This document shows positions 25,689 to 34,483 of a DNA stretch of 64,000 nucleotides, piece by piece. The stretch is from Phycisphaeraceae bacterium (lineage in GTDB: Bacteria; Planctomycetota; Phycisphaerae; Phycisphaerales; Phycisphaeraceae). The stretch is taken from assembly GCA_040222855.1 (NCBI GenBank), contig JAVKCD010000025.1:868001-932000 (forward strand), in the 5' to 3' direction. The notes beneath the pieces were generated by a model. The model saw only the letters and a list, made by a program, of their open reading frames with translations. It was not told where the DNA came from and did not search any database. Both the position numbers and the translations under genes were made by a program. Positions within the stretch are counted from its first letter, which is position 1; each line of letters opens with the position of its first letter.

Positions 25689-27323
25689 TTACGGCATCGG
25701 AAGATGCTCTTCCAGGGCGTCAAGAATCTGATCAGGCTTGAGATTGGCCGCGAGGATCACACCGTCGGGATCAACAATCCAGGTCGAAGGAAACCGACGA
25801 ACGCCATAGTCATCATCAGCCTTGGTGAAACGGACCCCGCCAAGCAACAGCTCGGGCCAGGGGATCTTGTTCTTCCTGACGTACCCCAGACGACTCCCCT
25901 TGTCCTCGTTGATGACAAGACTGAGGATGACCAGATCGGGGTAGCGCCTCGGGATTCTCCACTCGTTGAGCATGGCCTGATCCAACTCCGTACAGGTGCG
26001 GTCGTGTGAGTGCGTGAAGGTCATCAGAACATACTTGCCTCGATGATCCGAGAGCTTGCCACGCGTGCCCGTGGTGTACCAGGCATTGATCTCGGGAGCC
26101 TCGTCGCCAGGGCCGACCTTGGGCTGGGTCGAGGCGACCTCGACCGGGAATACGCCGAGGTCGATAACCCCGTCGGAAGAGTGATCGGGAATGGTCAACT
26201 CGAGTTGGGTGCTGAGCAGTTGCTCCTGATGGTCGCTGCCATAGCTCATGATGGAGGCGTGCATCGTTCCCTGACCCGGCGCGGCATCGGGGATGTAGAA
26301 ATGGCCATCTTCATCGAGTAAGTAGACCTGAACGTGTCGAGTCGGCCTCGACTGGCTGGCGTTGCGCTGGCGGGCCTCAACCCACGCCCTGCCCTCATCG
26401 GTCGCCATCCACTGCTGGCGTTCTGCCAGACCCATCGCGCGAACGTGCTCGGGGATGCCTGAGTCGCGCTGCTGAGGAGGATACCTGATGTACATGCTTG
26501 TGTGGTAACGGCCATCATCCGGCAGCGGACTCGAGAACTCCAGTCGGCCCATGGCAGGCCGCTTAGGCCGGACGGTCAACTCGACCGAGCCGCCGGGCTC
26601 GAGCATCGGTCGATCCGGTAGGACATACAGGTGACCCGTCGACCCTAAGGGGGAAGGCACCGCCGACATCATCTGCAGCCGGCCTTTGGGAAGCCGCTCC
26701 GCGAGGAAGACGCTCGGCGTGACGGGATCGATGTGCTGCTGGAGCTGAAGGACGCTCGGTGCCCCGGATTCCTGATGGTCGATGGTCGAAGTAAACCACA
26801 TGCCCTCGACCTCGTAACCCTCCGGGAACAGTCGATTCTCGACATGCGCACGAGCCCACGGCTCGATCGTGAGTGTTAGGTCGTCGGCCCCGGTCGACCA
26901 CTGGGTGATGATGCCGTCATCGGTCCGAGCCAGAACCCAGAAGCCGGAGTCCGGCAACTCAGCCGGCAAGGCGAAACGGTGGCGGTCCGGGGGGCGGTCC
27001 GGGTCGAGTTCGATCAGAATCTGACCCATGTCATGTGACTGCATACGGAGGGTTTCGTCCCTGAGATAGACCCTGAAGTTGCTCGGCTTCAACATCCGCT
27101 GGCGCTCGTCCTCGAGCATCTGCTCGGGGATGTTGGCGCCGCGGTAGCGTTGCTTAAGTTCGGCCTCGACCTGTTTCTCATCGATATCAAAGTAGGCCAG
27201 GAAGACGTAGGCGTTGGCCGCGGGGCGCCCGTCAGGCGTGAGGACGCTAATCGTCTGCGCCGACACATGGCCAACGATCAGCAGAGAGGCCATCAGGGCG
27301 AGGGCGAAGAATCGATAGAGCAT
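25689..27323 (-). CDS. Secreted protein with C-terminal redoxin (TlpA-like) domain
   Basis: 544 residues. A signal peptide (1-22, ending V-S-A) directs export. Residues about 23-400 are beta-rich and start with a carboxypeptidase-regulatory-like motif (VLTPDGRPAANAYVFLAYFD). Residues 402-544 form a thioredoxin-like fold: V-G-P-G-D-E-A-P-E-I, Y-V-L-M-T-F-T, and P-S-T-W-I-V-D-P-D-G-V-I with the cis-proline. The CxxC active site is changed to D441-R-T-C444, so the usual nucleophilic cysteine is missing and disulfide chemistry of the TlpA kind is doubtful. Upstream of the parvulin lipoprotein by 20 bases; likely cotranscribed. Confidence 0.75.
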   Translation of the reverse strand: MLYRFFALALMASLLIVGHVSAQTISVLTPDGRPAANAYVFLAYFDIDEKQVEAELKQRYRGANIPEQMLEDERQRMLKPSNFRVYLRDETLRMQSHDMGQILIELDPDRPPDRHRFALPAELPDSGFWVLARTDDGIITQWSTGADDLTLTIEPWARAHVENRLFPEGYEVEGMWFTSTIDHQESGAPSVLQLQQHIDPVTPSVFLAERLPKGRLQMMSAVPSPLGSTGHLYVLPDRPMLEPGGSVELTVRPKRPAMGRLEFSSPLPDDGRYHTSMYIRYPPQQRDSGIPEHVRAMGLAERQQWMATDEGRAWVEARQRNASQSRPTRHVQVYLLDEDGHFYIPDAAPGQGTMHASIMSYGSDHQEQLLSTQLELTIPDHSSDGVIDLGVFPVEVASTQPKVGPGDEAPEINAWYTTGTRGKLSDHRGKYVLMTFTHSHDRTCTELDQAMLNEWRIPRRYPDLVILSLVINEDKGSRLGYVRKNKIPWPELLLGGVRFTKADDDYGVRRFPSTWIVDPDGVILAANLKPDQILDALEEHLPMP

Positions 27324-27437
27324 TCGAGGTCCCCTGAAAGGTGTCGCCAGCTGGACTGATTATCTGCTTGGGCCAAGCCGGATACAAGCCCGGCTTCTGG
27401 AATCGCCTAGAATCCCAGCCTAGGAGGTCCACCGATC

Positions 27438-28628
27438 GTGACCCAGCGGATTTACATGGACAACGCCGCCACCAGCTTCCCCAAGCCGCCCGCAGTCGCC
27501 GAGGCGATGACGCGCTTTGCGACGCAGATCGGAGCGAGTCCCGGACGGGGAGCTTACGCCGAGGCTCAGGAGGCGGGCGCACTGATGCGCGTCTGCCGGG
27601 AGAGGATCAACCAGTTGATCCACGGCGAGAACCCCGACCACATCGTCTTCACGCTCAACACGACCGACGCTTTGAACCTCGGGATTCGCGGGATGGTCAG
27701 ATCGGGCGATCACGTCATCACGACCTGGCTGGATCACAACTCCGTTCTCCGACCCCTGAACCGACTCGAAGCCGATGGCCTGATCGAGCAGACACGCGTG
27801 ACCTGCGATCCGATGACGGGCCTGGTCGATCCCGAAGACATCCGCCAGGCGATGCGTAAGAACACCAGACTCGTCGCCGTCGTCCATGGCTCGAACGTGA
27901 CCGGAACCGTTCAGCCAATCGGAGTGATCGGCAAACTCTGCCGCGAGCTAGCGGTCCCACTCCTCGTCGATGCCGCCCAGACCGTGGGCCACCTGCCGAT
28001 CGACGTGCAGGCCGACTGCATCGACCTGCTCGCCTTCCCCGGCCACAAGGGTCTGCTCGGCCCGCTTGGCACAGGCGGGCTCTACATCCGGCCCGGTCTC
28101 GAAAAAGTCCTGCGCACCGTGCGCGAGGGCGGGACCGGATCGGTCTCAGAACTGGACGTCCAGCCGGAGTTCATGCCCGACAAGTACGAGCCCGGCAGCC
28201 ACAACGCCATCGGACTCATCGGCCTATCCGAAGGCGTGGCCTGGCTGCTCTCAAAGGGCGTGGCAAACCTCTGGGCTCACGAGCAGTCACTGGTCAGCGT
28301 CATGGTCGAGGGCCTCAGCGCCGCAGAGACCTCAGGCGTCCATGTCTACGGCCCACGAGGCGTTGCCAAGCGATGCGGGGTCTTTAGCGTCCGCGTGGAC
28401 GGCTACAACCAGCCACAATCGCTCTCGGATGCACTCGAAGAGCGCTACGGGGTCCTGACCCGATCGGGTATCCATTGCGCCCCCCTCGCGCACCAGACCG
28501 TCGGGACCCACGAGTTGGGCGGGACGACACGACTCAGCTTCGGGCCATATTTATCGGTCCAGGACGTGAAATACGCCTGCGATGCCCTCTTCGAGCTGGC
28601 TGAGAAGCGAGCGGGCGTCGTCGCCTAA
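27438..28628 (+). CDS. Class V aminotransferase-fold PLP enzyme (cysteine desulfurase-like)
   Basis: 396 residues from GTG 27438, with AGGAGG at 27422-27427. The start Y-M-D-N-A-A-T-S-F-P-K-P matches the cysteine desulfurase superfamily; L-D-H100-N-S-V binds PLP, as do V-D178-A-A-Q-T and H203-K204 (G-H-K-G-L-L-G-P). A cysteine in R-S-G-I-H-C347-A-P sits where desulfurases carry the persulfide. The whole pattern (N-A-A-T-S-F-P-K-P and H-N-S-V-L-R-P) fits the selenocysteine lyase/cysteine desulfurase subgroup sometimes named after an enterococcal protein. No Fe-S scaffold genes are adjacent, so the role (desulfurase or other) is open. Confidence 0.85.
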   Translation: MTQRIYMDNAATSFPKPPAVAEAMTRFATQIGASPGRGAYAEAQEAGALMRVCRERINQLIHGENPDHIVFTLNTTDALNLGIRGMVRSGDHVITTWLDHNSVLRPLNRLEADGLIEQTRVTCDPMTGLVDPEDIRQAMRKNTRLVAVVHGSNVTGTVQPIGVIGKLCRELAVPLLVDAAQTVGHLPIDVQADCIDLLAFPGHKGLLGPLGTGGLYIRPGLEKVLRTVREGGTGSVSELDVQPEFMPDKYEPGSHNAIGLIGLSEGVAWLLSKGVANLWAHEQSLVSVMVEGLSAAETSGVHVYGPRGVAKRCGVFSVRVDGYNQPQSLSDALEERYGVLTRSGIHCAPLAHQTVGTHELGGTTRLSFGPYLSVQDVKYACDALFELAEKRAGVVA

Positions 28629-28690
28629 ACGGATTCTCGGGACAAGCCCCGTTCGTCGAGCCCCGCGAGCCTCTGGTCGATAAACAGAGC

Positions 28691-29641
28691 GTGGCGCACC
28701 AACCCACCACCTCCGTCTGCTTCCTCGCCAGCGATGGCGTCTACGACTGGGCCATCGCCCTGCTCGAAAGCCTCAAGGCCAACAGCCCCAGCGTCCGCAA
28801 GGTGCTGATCCCATACAAAGACGACATCGATCGACTACTCACTGCGCAAGCGCGTTACGACTTCGAGGTCATGGACGATCCACGGCTGGCCGAACTCGAA
28901 CGGATCGGCCGCCTGTTCGGCGAACACCGGTTTGTGCGGAACTTCAAAAAACTCGCGGCCTTCTTCGGCCCTTGCGATGTCAATGTTTTCCTCGACGCCG
29001 ACGTCGTCGTCCTTGACGACCTGACACGGCTCACGACAGCCATGGCGGAACAAAACTGCCAGTTCTCATACTTCGATCAGAGCCGCAACTGGGTCTACAA
29101 CACCTGGTCGTTCATCGAGAAGATGGAAGCCGAATACGGATCAGGCTTGTTTAACTCCGGAGCCTGGGCGGTTGGGCGCAATGCACTATGCATCGAACGC
29201 ATCGATGAACTGACACGAGAGGCCCTGACCCTCCGCGATGAGATGTACCCGGGCTATGATCAATCCGTACCGAACTACTGCGTCGATCGGGGCGGGCTAC
29301 GACCAAAAGCAGTCGCCGACCTCTTGCCGGAGTACGCGCAGAGCCATCGGCCGCTCCACAAACGCATGGTCTACCAGGACCGCATGGGCTCGTATCGCAT
29401 GAAAGATCGGCGATCGACGGCGGAAGGCCAGCGTGTCATGCTGCTGCACTGGGCAGGCTCGGGACTACACCCGTTCATGCCGATGCGGTCAACGTTCCTG
29501 AACTACCGGCTCGCTGGGGCTCGACCCCTTGATCGGCTGGGTTACTTCTCCCGTGTCTGGTCACGCCTGCCGGGTGATCGCTGGAACGCCTGGCGAAAAC
29601 GCAACACCTACCCCTCCCGGCAAAGACCAACCCCCGTCTGA
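28691..29641 (+). CDS. Glycosyltransferase, GT-A fold (GT8-like)
   Basis: 316 residues from GTG 28691. A nucleotide-sugar metal motif D102-A-D104 is in N-V-F-L-D-A-D-V-V-V-L-D-D-L, with a GT-A type start (S-V-C-F-L-A-S-D-G-V-Y-D-W-A). Residues 148-158 (G-S-G-L-F-N-S-G-A-W-A) are a common acceptor-side loop of this fold. The basic C-terminal 40 residues lack a membrane helix. It is the first gene of a probable surface-glycan region (27438-35635). The convergent sulfotransferase ends one base away. Confidence 0.72.
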   Translation: MAHQPTTSVCFLASDGVYDWAIALLESLKANSPSVRKVLIPYKDDIDRLLTAQARYDFEVMDDPRLAELERIGRLFGEHRFVRNFKKLAAFFGPCDVNVFLDADVVVLDDLTRLTTAMAEQNCQFSYFDQSRNWVYNTWSFIEKMEAEYGSGLFNSGAWAVGRNALCIERIDELTREALTLRDEMYPGYDQSVPNYCVDRGGLRPKAVADLLPEYAQSHRPLHKRMVYQDRMGSYRMKDRRSTAEGQRVMLLHWAGSGLHPFMPMRSTFLNYRLAGARPLDRLGYFSRVWSRLPGDRWNAWRKRNTYPSRQRPTPV

Positions 29642-30541
29642 TTAATCAATCAACCGGATGCTGTTGGCTGACAGGTCCCAGGTTGATTCCGGACGACCCA
29701 GACGCCGCAGGACTTCCTGTGCCTCCGGACGGACCGCGGTCAGAACACGAGTGTAGGTCTCGCGGGTCCATCCCGGACGCTCGTTAATCGGCTGCTTGAG
29801 GATCGATCGCGCCGCACGAATCATCGACCTCGGCGTGTGATCAGCAACCCAACGAAAACCCGGAAGACGTCGCAGAAAAGACGCCGTATGCGTGTCCACC
29901 GTGTGACGCACCGAGACATTGCGCGGACGATCATCGGGCGGCGAAAACTCAGGATCAACACCAAGAAAAGCAAGCGTCCTCGCCAGCGTTTCCCTAGGCT
30001 TGGCTTCCAGGTCGTCCAGCAGCAACAGCAGAACCCGATCGTCATCAACGTAGCGACGATACGGGTCCAGCTGCCGAGCGTAGCAGGCCCCATCGATCAG
30101 ATAAGAACAACGATGGATCGCGCGATTGAACTCGTGCGGGACCTGCTTCCCGGACACCTTGCGCCGCTGAAAGAACATCGACTCGATCTGCTGCAACGGA
30201 TGGCGCACGATATAAATCAGCTTCGCCTCGGGCAATGTCTCAGCAATGCGCTCGGCGACGCCGGGATAACTCGAACGCATCGTGTAGGTGACCGACGCTT
30301 CCCCGCAGATCGAACCAGCAGGAGCCTCCGAGAACAGGTCGGCGTACCACCCCAGACCACGCTCGTGGTGATGCGAGAAAAACCAAGGCTCCTTCACCCT
30401 CGGCAGGAAGACCTCAGGATGCTGGCCCAGCAGATGCCAGAGCGTCGTTGTCCCGGACTTGGCCGCACCGATGATCAAAAAATCTGGCAAACGGAACTGC
30501 GTCTCGATCCGGCAAGTTGGATTAGTGTCGAAATTAGTCAT
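29642..30541 (-). CDS. Sulfotransferase domain protein
   Basis: 299 residues from ATG 30541, which lies seven bases after the upstream gene's stop; an earlier in-frame start would overlap it. The PAPS-binding loop is G-A-A-K-S-G-T-T-T-L-W (25-35), and the 3'-phosphate site is I-V-R-H-P-L-Q-Q-I-E-S. W-F-F-S-H-H near residue 52 is the usual substrate-side motif. It transfers sulfate from PAPS to a hydroxyl or amino group, here most likely a glycan, given neighbouring glycosyltransferases. Cotranscribed with the gene at 30549. Confidence 0.85.
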   Translation of the reverse strand: MTNFDTNPTCRIETQFRLPDFLIIGAAKSGTTTLWHLLGQHPEVFLPRVKEPWFFSHHHERGLGWYADLFSEAPAGSICGEASVTYTMRSSYPGVAERIAETLPEAKLIYIVRHPLQQIESMFFQRRKVSGKQVPHEFNRAIHRCSYLIDGACYARQLDPYRRYVDDDRVLLLLLDDLEAKPRETLARTLAFLGVDPEFSPPDDRPRNVSVRHTVDTHTASFLRRLPGFRWVADHTPRSMIRAARSILKQPINERPGWTRETYTRVLTAVRPEAQEVLRRLGRPESTWDLSANSIRLID

Positions 30542-30548
30542 CGCGGGA

Positions 30549-31655
30549 TCAGGCCGCCAGGGCAACCGACTCCCGATGTGGTTCCAGGGAACTCGCGAGC
30601 TGGTGAAGCCTGTCAAAATAGGCTTCCGCCTCAGGCCGCAAGCCCCCCCGCAAGGTGCTGTCGATCGCCGTCGCCATCGACCTCAGACCGTTCACTCGGT
30701 CAGCGGAGAGATTCAATAGACGAACCCGGCGGCCAAGAATCGTGGCATGCTGATCCACGATGTCAGCAGCTTCAAGGCTTCCGGAAACACCCGAAGCCTC
30801 AAGCAGAAACGGGATGAGCGGGGTCGTCATGTTCGCCGGAGCCGTGTAATCCGGACTCCGAAGTAGCTGCTGGCTCTGACAGATCATCTGCGTGGCATGA
30901 ACGATCGCCCCGGATTCGACCGGCACCAGATCGGTGACCGCACGCGCCTGAAGAGCGTGGAACGTGTCGAGATCAACCGTTCGGTCATACAGCCGTGATC
31001 GCTGATTGAAGACATCGATCGGCCGCGCGTTGCGGCGAACCCACGCCGCATCGAACATCATCTCCCAGGTGCCGACCAGACCATCAGACGCCAGGACGGG
31101 CGGGTGACTGTAACGCTCCACGCCCAGGAACTGAGTATCGCTCTCACGGATCAGCCGATGCCGCTGCGCCAGAAACTCCGGATCGAGAAGAAACGCGTCG
31201 AAGTCGTGGAGCATGGCGTGCCGACTCTGCACCCGCGCAAGCCCAAGGCACCATGATGCCCACGAAAAACACTTGGACCAGCCGATCCCGTGAAGCGCCG
31301 CCGCCTGAATCGGGTTGTAACCCACCAGGCGAAGCGGTAGATGAGCAAACCGCTCGACCAACGGCTCCAGCGTCGATCGCACCTTCGACAACGAGGTATC
31401 AAAAACTAGGATGATGTCTTCGAGGCCGGACCGGTTCTGGGCGTCGATCAGTTGCAGCTGAAGGTTCAGCAGCGGGGCCAGCGGCCGCGTCACCCCGATG
31501 ATCATCGAGTAGCCCAGTCGAGGCGCATCGATCGGCTTCCAACGAATCAGCGGCCGCAGTGCAGCCCGCGTGGCAGTCCATCGGACCCGCTGAGCCAGTG
31601 GGGTGACGAGATGAGGTGGCATGAAGGTCTCGCTAACCGGGTGTGTCGATCCCAT
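30549..31655 (-). CDS. Putative glycosyltransferase-like protein (unassigned)
   Basis: 368 residues from ATG 31655, or 357 from ATG 31622. I do not recognise the family with certainty. A GT-A-like core is suggested by D-I-I-L-V-F-D-T-S near 79 and H-D-F-D-A-F-L-L-D-P-E-F-L near 150-162, an acidic metal-type motif following a hydrophobic strand. No signal peptide or clear membrane helix is seen. It is directly upstream of the sulfotransferase (seven-base gap), pointing to joint action on the same glycan. A nucleotidyltransferase or another sugar-active fold remains possible. Confidence 0.55.
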   Translation of the reverse strand: MGSTHPVSETFMPPHLVTPLAQRVRWTATRAALRPLIRWKPIDAPRLGYSMIIGVTRPLAPLLNLQLQLIDAQNRSGLEDIILVFDTSLSKVRSTLEPLVERFAHLPLRLVGYNPIQAAALHGIGWSKCFSWASWCLGLARVQSRHAMLHDFDAFLLDPEFLAQRHRLIRESDTQFLGVERYSHPPVLASDGLVGTWEMMFDAAWVRRNARPIDVFNQRSRLYDRTVDLDTFHALQARAVTDLVPVESGAIVHATQMICQSQQLLRSPDYTAPANMTTPLIPFLLEASGVSGSLEAADIVDQHATILGRRVRLLNLSADRVNGLRSMATAIDSTLRGGLRPEAEAYFDRLHQLASSLEPHRESVALAA

Positions 31656-31783
31656 CGACTCAGCAGGACCCTCCCGGACAACCGCTCATCAAGGGACCGG
31701 TAATCACGGCCCTGTGAAGGTAGACCGGGCAAGCGGATTGGACGTTAAGGGCTAAGCGGATCGTGCCGACGATTCGGGTTGTA

Positions 31784-31820
31784 GGGGCCTTGGCTGCGCG
31801 TGTGCCGCAGCACCGGCCCC
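31784..31820 (+). other. Leader hairpin before O-antigen-ligase-like gene
   Basis: GGGGCC (31784-31789) pairs with GGCCCC (31815-31820), with a smaller TGCG/CGCA pair inside. It ends 18 bases before the chosen GTG start at 31839 and could influence translation. No T tract, so not a terminator. Confidence 0.3.
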
Positions 31821-31838
31821 AAGCCTGAAAGGGCGATC

Positions 31839-33218
31839 GTGAAGCAGTTCCTGTTGATGAGTCTGCTCGTGCTCCTCACGGCGATGGCCGGAATGGTCTC
31901 GCCGTTCTGGCCGCTACTGCTCTACTACGGATTCGCCGTGATGCGGCCCCAGGCCCTCTGGAACTGGGCCCTGCCCATGGACATCCGCTGGTCGTTGGTC
32001 GCCGCAGGGCTCCTGTTCCTCAGCGTGCTCGTGCATCTCTCAGGCATCTTCACCCGAGCACGGCTGACACCCATGCTCCTCTGCCTCCTGGGCTTTAGCC
32101 TGCTCCTGGTGATGGGCACACTCACCGCCTACGACGTCAATCGTGCTCAGACCTGGGGCACCGAATACGCCAAGGTCCTGCTCGTCGCCCTGCTGGCCAT
32201 GCTCGTCATCGATCGTCTCTGGCAACTCCGTGTGATGGGCTTCATGATCCTGATCACCGTGGGGTACGTCGCCTACACCTTTAACAGTTTCTACTTCTTC
32301 GAGGGCTACCGACTCGACATCTTCCATCACGGCTACGCCGGTCTGGATAACAACGGCGCAGGCCTGATGATGGCCATGGGCGTGCCCCTCGCCTACGCGT
32401 TCGTCATGGGCGCTGGCGGGCCAAGCCGCCTCTGGCTACGACTGCTGGCTGCCGGCGCTGGCCTGCTGATGCTCCACGCCACCATGCTCAGCTACTCGCG
32501 TGGTGCCATGCTCGCGGGCTGCGCTGGACTCGCCTGGCTGGCTTGGAAGCACACGCCTCGCTGGCAGGCCGCCGGTGTCGGCACCGCCTTGGTCTTCGCC
32601 CTCGCCGTGATGGCCGGTCCCGAGATCCGGACCGAGTTCTTGTCCGTCCAGGACTACGAGACCGACTCATCAGCACAGTCACGCTTCGTGACATGGTCCG
32701 CTGCCTGGGCCATCGCCATGGATCACCCTCTATTGGGCACGGGCATCCGAAACTCGCCCATGCTCATGCAGAACTACGGCACCGCGATGGTCGAGCGAAC
32801 CGTGCACAACCAGTACCTCCAGATCGCCGCCGACTCCGGAATCCCCGCTCTGGCGCTATACCTCGCCATCGCGTTCATCGCCTTCCGAAACCTTGGCCGC
32901 ACCGCCAAACGCGCTGAGATCACCTCTCGCGATCCATCCCTCGATAAGAGGGTCCAGTGCGAACTCCAGCAATCGTCATCGATCTGCATCGGCTTGCAGG
33001 GCAGCCTCGTCATGTTCCTCGTAGGCGGGGTCTTCCTCTCACTCGAAGTCTTCGAGTTCGCCTGGCTCCTGATCGCGCTGGGAGCTGTCGCGCCCGTCGC
33101 ACTCGAAAACAGACTTGCATCAGCTCGGCAAGCCAAGGCTCAGACGCCACAACCCGAAATCATCAACAAACCCCTCAACGAACCCTGGCCGGGCAACCTC
33201 CGGCTGCGCGGAGCCTGA
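31839..33218 (+). CDS. O-antigen ligase-like membrane protein (Wzy/PEP O-ligase type)
   Basis: 459 residues from GTG 31839 (V-K-Q-F-L-L-M), preceded by AAAGGG; an in-frame start 13 codons earlier is possible. There are about ten membrane helices. The region H-P-L-L-G-T-G-I-R-N-S near 290, then V-H-N-Q-Y-L-Q-I-A-A-D-S-G-I-P-A-L, is the Wzy_C pattern of O-antigen ligases and polymerases. The N-terminus (SPFWPLLLYYGFAVMRPQAL) resembles the O-glycosylation ligases that accompany exosortase systems, which fits the PEP-CTERM proteins here. It stops four bases before the radical SAM gene, so they are coupled. Confidence 0.8.
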   Translation: MKQFLLMSLLVLLTAMAGMVSPFWPLLLYYGFAVMRPQALWNWALPMDIRWSLVAAGLLFLSVLVHLSGIFTRARLTPMLLCLLGFSLLLVMGTLTAYDVNRAQTWGTEYAKVLLVALLAMLVIDRLWQLRVMGFMILITVGYVAYTFNSFYFFEGYRLDIFHHGYAGLDNNGAGLMMAMGVPLAYAFVMGAGGPSRLWLRLLAAGAGLLMLHATMLSYSRGAMLAGCAGLAWLAWKHTPRWQAAGVGTALVFALAVMAGPEIRTEFLSVQDYETDSSAQSRFVTWSAAWAIAMDHPLLGTGIRNSPMLMQNYGTAMVERTVHNQYLQIAADSGIPALALYLAIAFIAFRNLGRTAKRAEITSRDPSLDKRVQCELQQSSSICIGLQGSLVMFLVGGVFLSLEVFEFAWLLIALGAVAPVALENRLASARQAKAQTPQPEIINKPLNEPWPGNLRLRGA

Positions 33219-33221
33219 TCC

Positions 33222-34469
33222 ATGACCGCCATCGCGATTGACCTCGACGCAGGACTCGCACGGATCGTCAAGCGCACCGGCGCCTGGCGGCAGCGCCTCC
33301 GCAAGACATGGCGCGTCCTCGGTGCCGTCGGCGCGGGCATCGACATCTTCGCCAAAGGTGTCTACCACCTCTACCGCAACCATCGGTACTACACCTTTGC
33401 CAAACTCATCAACATGGCTCTAGTCGAGCTCCAGTTCAAGCTCAAAACCGAGGTTGTCTGGGGACGCCCCTACCGGATGAAGATCGAGTCCACCAACATC
33501 TGCAACACCAAGTGCCAGCTCTGCCCCACCGGCATCGGCCTCGAAGGCCGCGACAAGGGCAAGATGAACACCGTCAAGTACAAGAAACTCGTCGACGAAC
33601 TCAAGTGGCACCTCACCACACTCGACCTCTCGATGTGGGGCGACCCCCTGATCGTCCCCGACATCTACGACATGATCCGCTACGCCCACGATCGCGGCGT
33701 GTGGACCTACATCAGCTCCAACCTCCACGCCTTCAAGATCGACCCCAAAAAAGGCGAAACCAAAGACCAGGCCACCAAACTCGTCGAGTCCGGCCTCGAC
33801 CTGATGACCTGCTCCCTCCACGCAGCCACCCAGGAAACCTTCGCGATCTACCAGCCCGGCAAGTCCCTCGCCGACACCGTCGACAAGGTCCGCCACATCA
33901 TCAAAACCCGCGACGCCATGGGCTCCAAAACCCCCTACCTCCAGCTCAACTTCGTCGTCACCAAATACAACCAGCACGAACGCGCCGCCTTCCAGAAACT
34001 CGCCGATGAACTCGGCTGCAAGGCCGTCTTCTCCACGCCCTCCCTCAACATCCGCTTCCAGTCCCGCGACCAGCAGCTCGTGCCCCTGGGTCTCGACGAC
34101 GACCTGCTCGAGACCCGCATCCGCTCCCACATCCAAAAGTGGCTCCCCGAAGAAGACGAGTACGCCCTCGAACCCTACCGCGACCTCCTCGATGGCAAAC
34201 CCCTCGACGAGGACCGCTTCAACGGCGACAAGATCTTCAACTGCGACTGGCCCTGGCGACAATCCGTCATTAACTGGGACGGCGAAGTCGTCACCTGCTG
34301 CGGGTCCTTCGATCCCGTCGAGGACATGGGCAACGTCTTCGACCAGGGCTTCTCCAAGGTCTGGAACGGCCCACGCTACCGCGCCGCACGACGCAGCTTC
34401 ACAAAGAAAGTCACCGGCGACGACGCCGAGGGCAACGCCTGCGCCACCTGCCCCGGCTTCATGCTCTGA
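33222..34469 (+). CDS. Radical SAM/SPASM domain enzyme
   Basis: 415 residues. A 75-residue N-terminal extension is followed by the radical SAM cluster motif C94-N-T-K-C98-Q-L-C101 in E-S-T-N-I-C-N-T-K-C. A C-terminal SPASM-type region holds F-N-C-D-W-P-W, V-V-T-C-C-G-S-F and a final C-A-T-C-P-G-F. This pair of motifs indicates an oxidoreductase or maturase using extra Fe-S clusters. It is sandwiched between the ligase (four-base gap) and a GT4 glycosyltransferase (14-base gap), so a glycan or lipid-linked sugar is the likely substrate. No ribosomal-peptide precursor is seen near it. Confidence 0.88.
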   Translation: MTAIAIDLDAGLARIVKRTGAWRQRLRKTWRVLGAVGAGIDIFAKGVYHLYRNHRYYTFAKLINMALVELQFKLKTEVVWGRPYRMKIESTNICNTKCQLCPTGIGLEGRDKGKMNTVKYKKLVDELKWHLTTLDLSMWGDPLIVPDIYDMIRYAHDRGVWTYISSNLHAFKIDPKKGETKDQATKLVESGLDLMTCSLHAATQETFAIYQPGKSLADTVDKVRHIIKTRDAMGSKTPYLQLNFVVTKYNQHERAAFQKLADELGCKAVFSTPSLNIRFQSRDQQLVPLGLDDDLLETRIRSHIQKWLPEEDEYALEPYRDLLDGKPLDEDRFNGDKIFNCDWPWRQSVINWDGEVVTCCGSFDPVEDMGNVFDQGFSKVWNGPRYRAARRSFTKKVTGDDAEGNACATCPGFML

Positions 34470-34483
34470 CCAAGAAGGACGCG

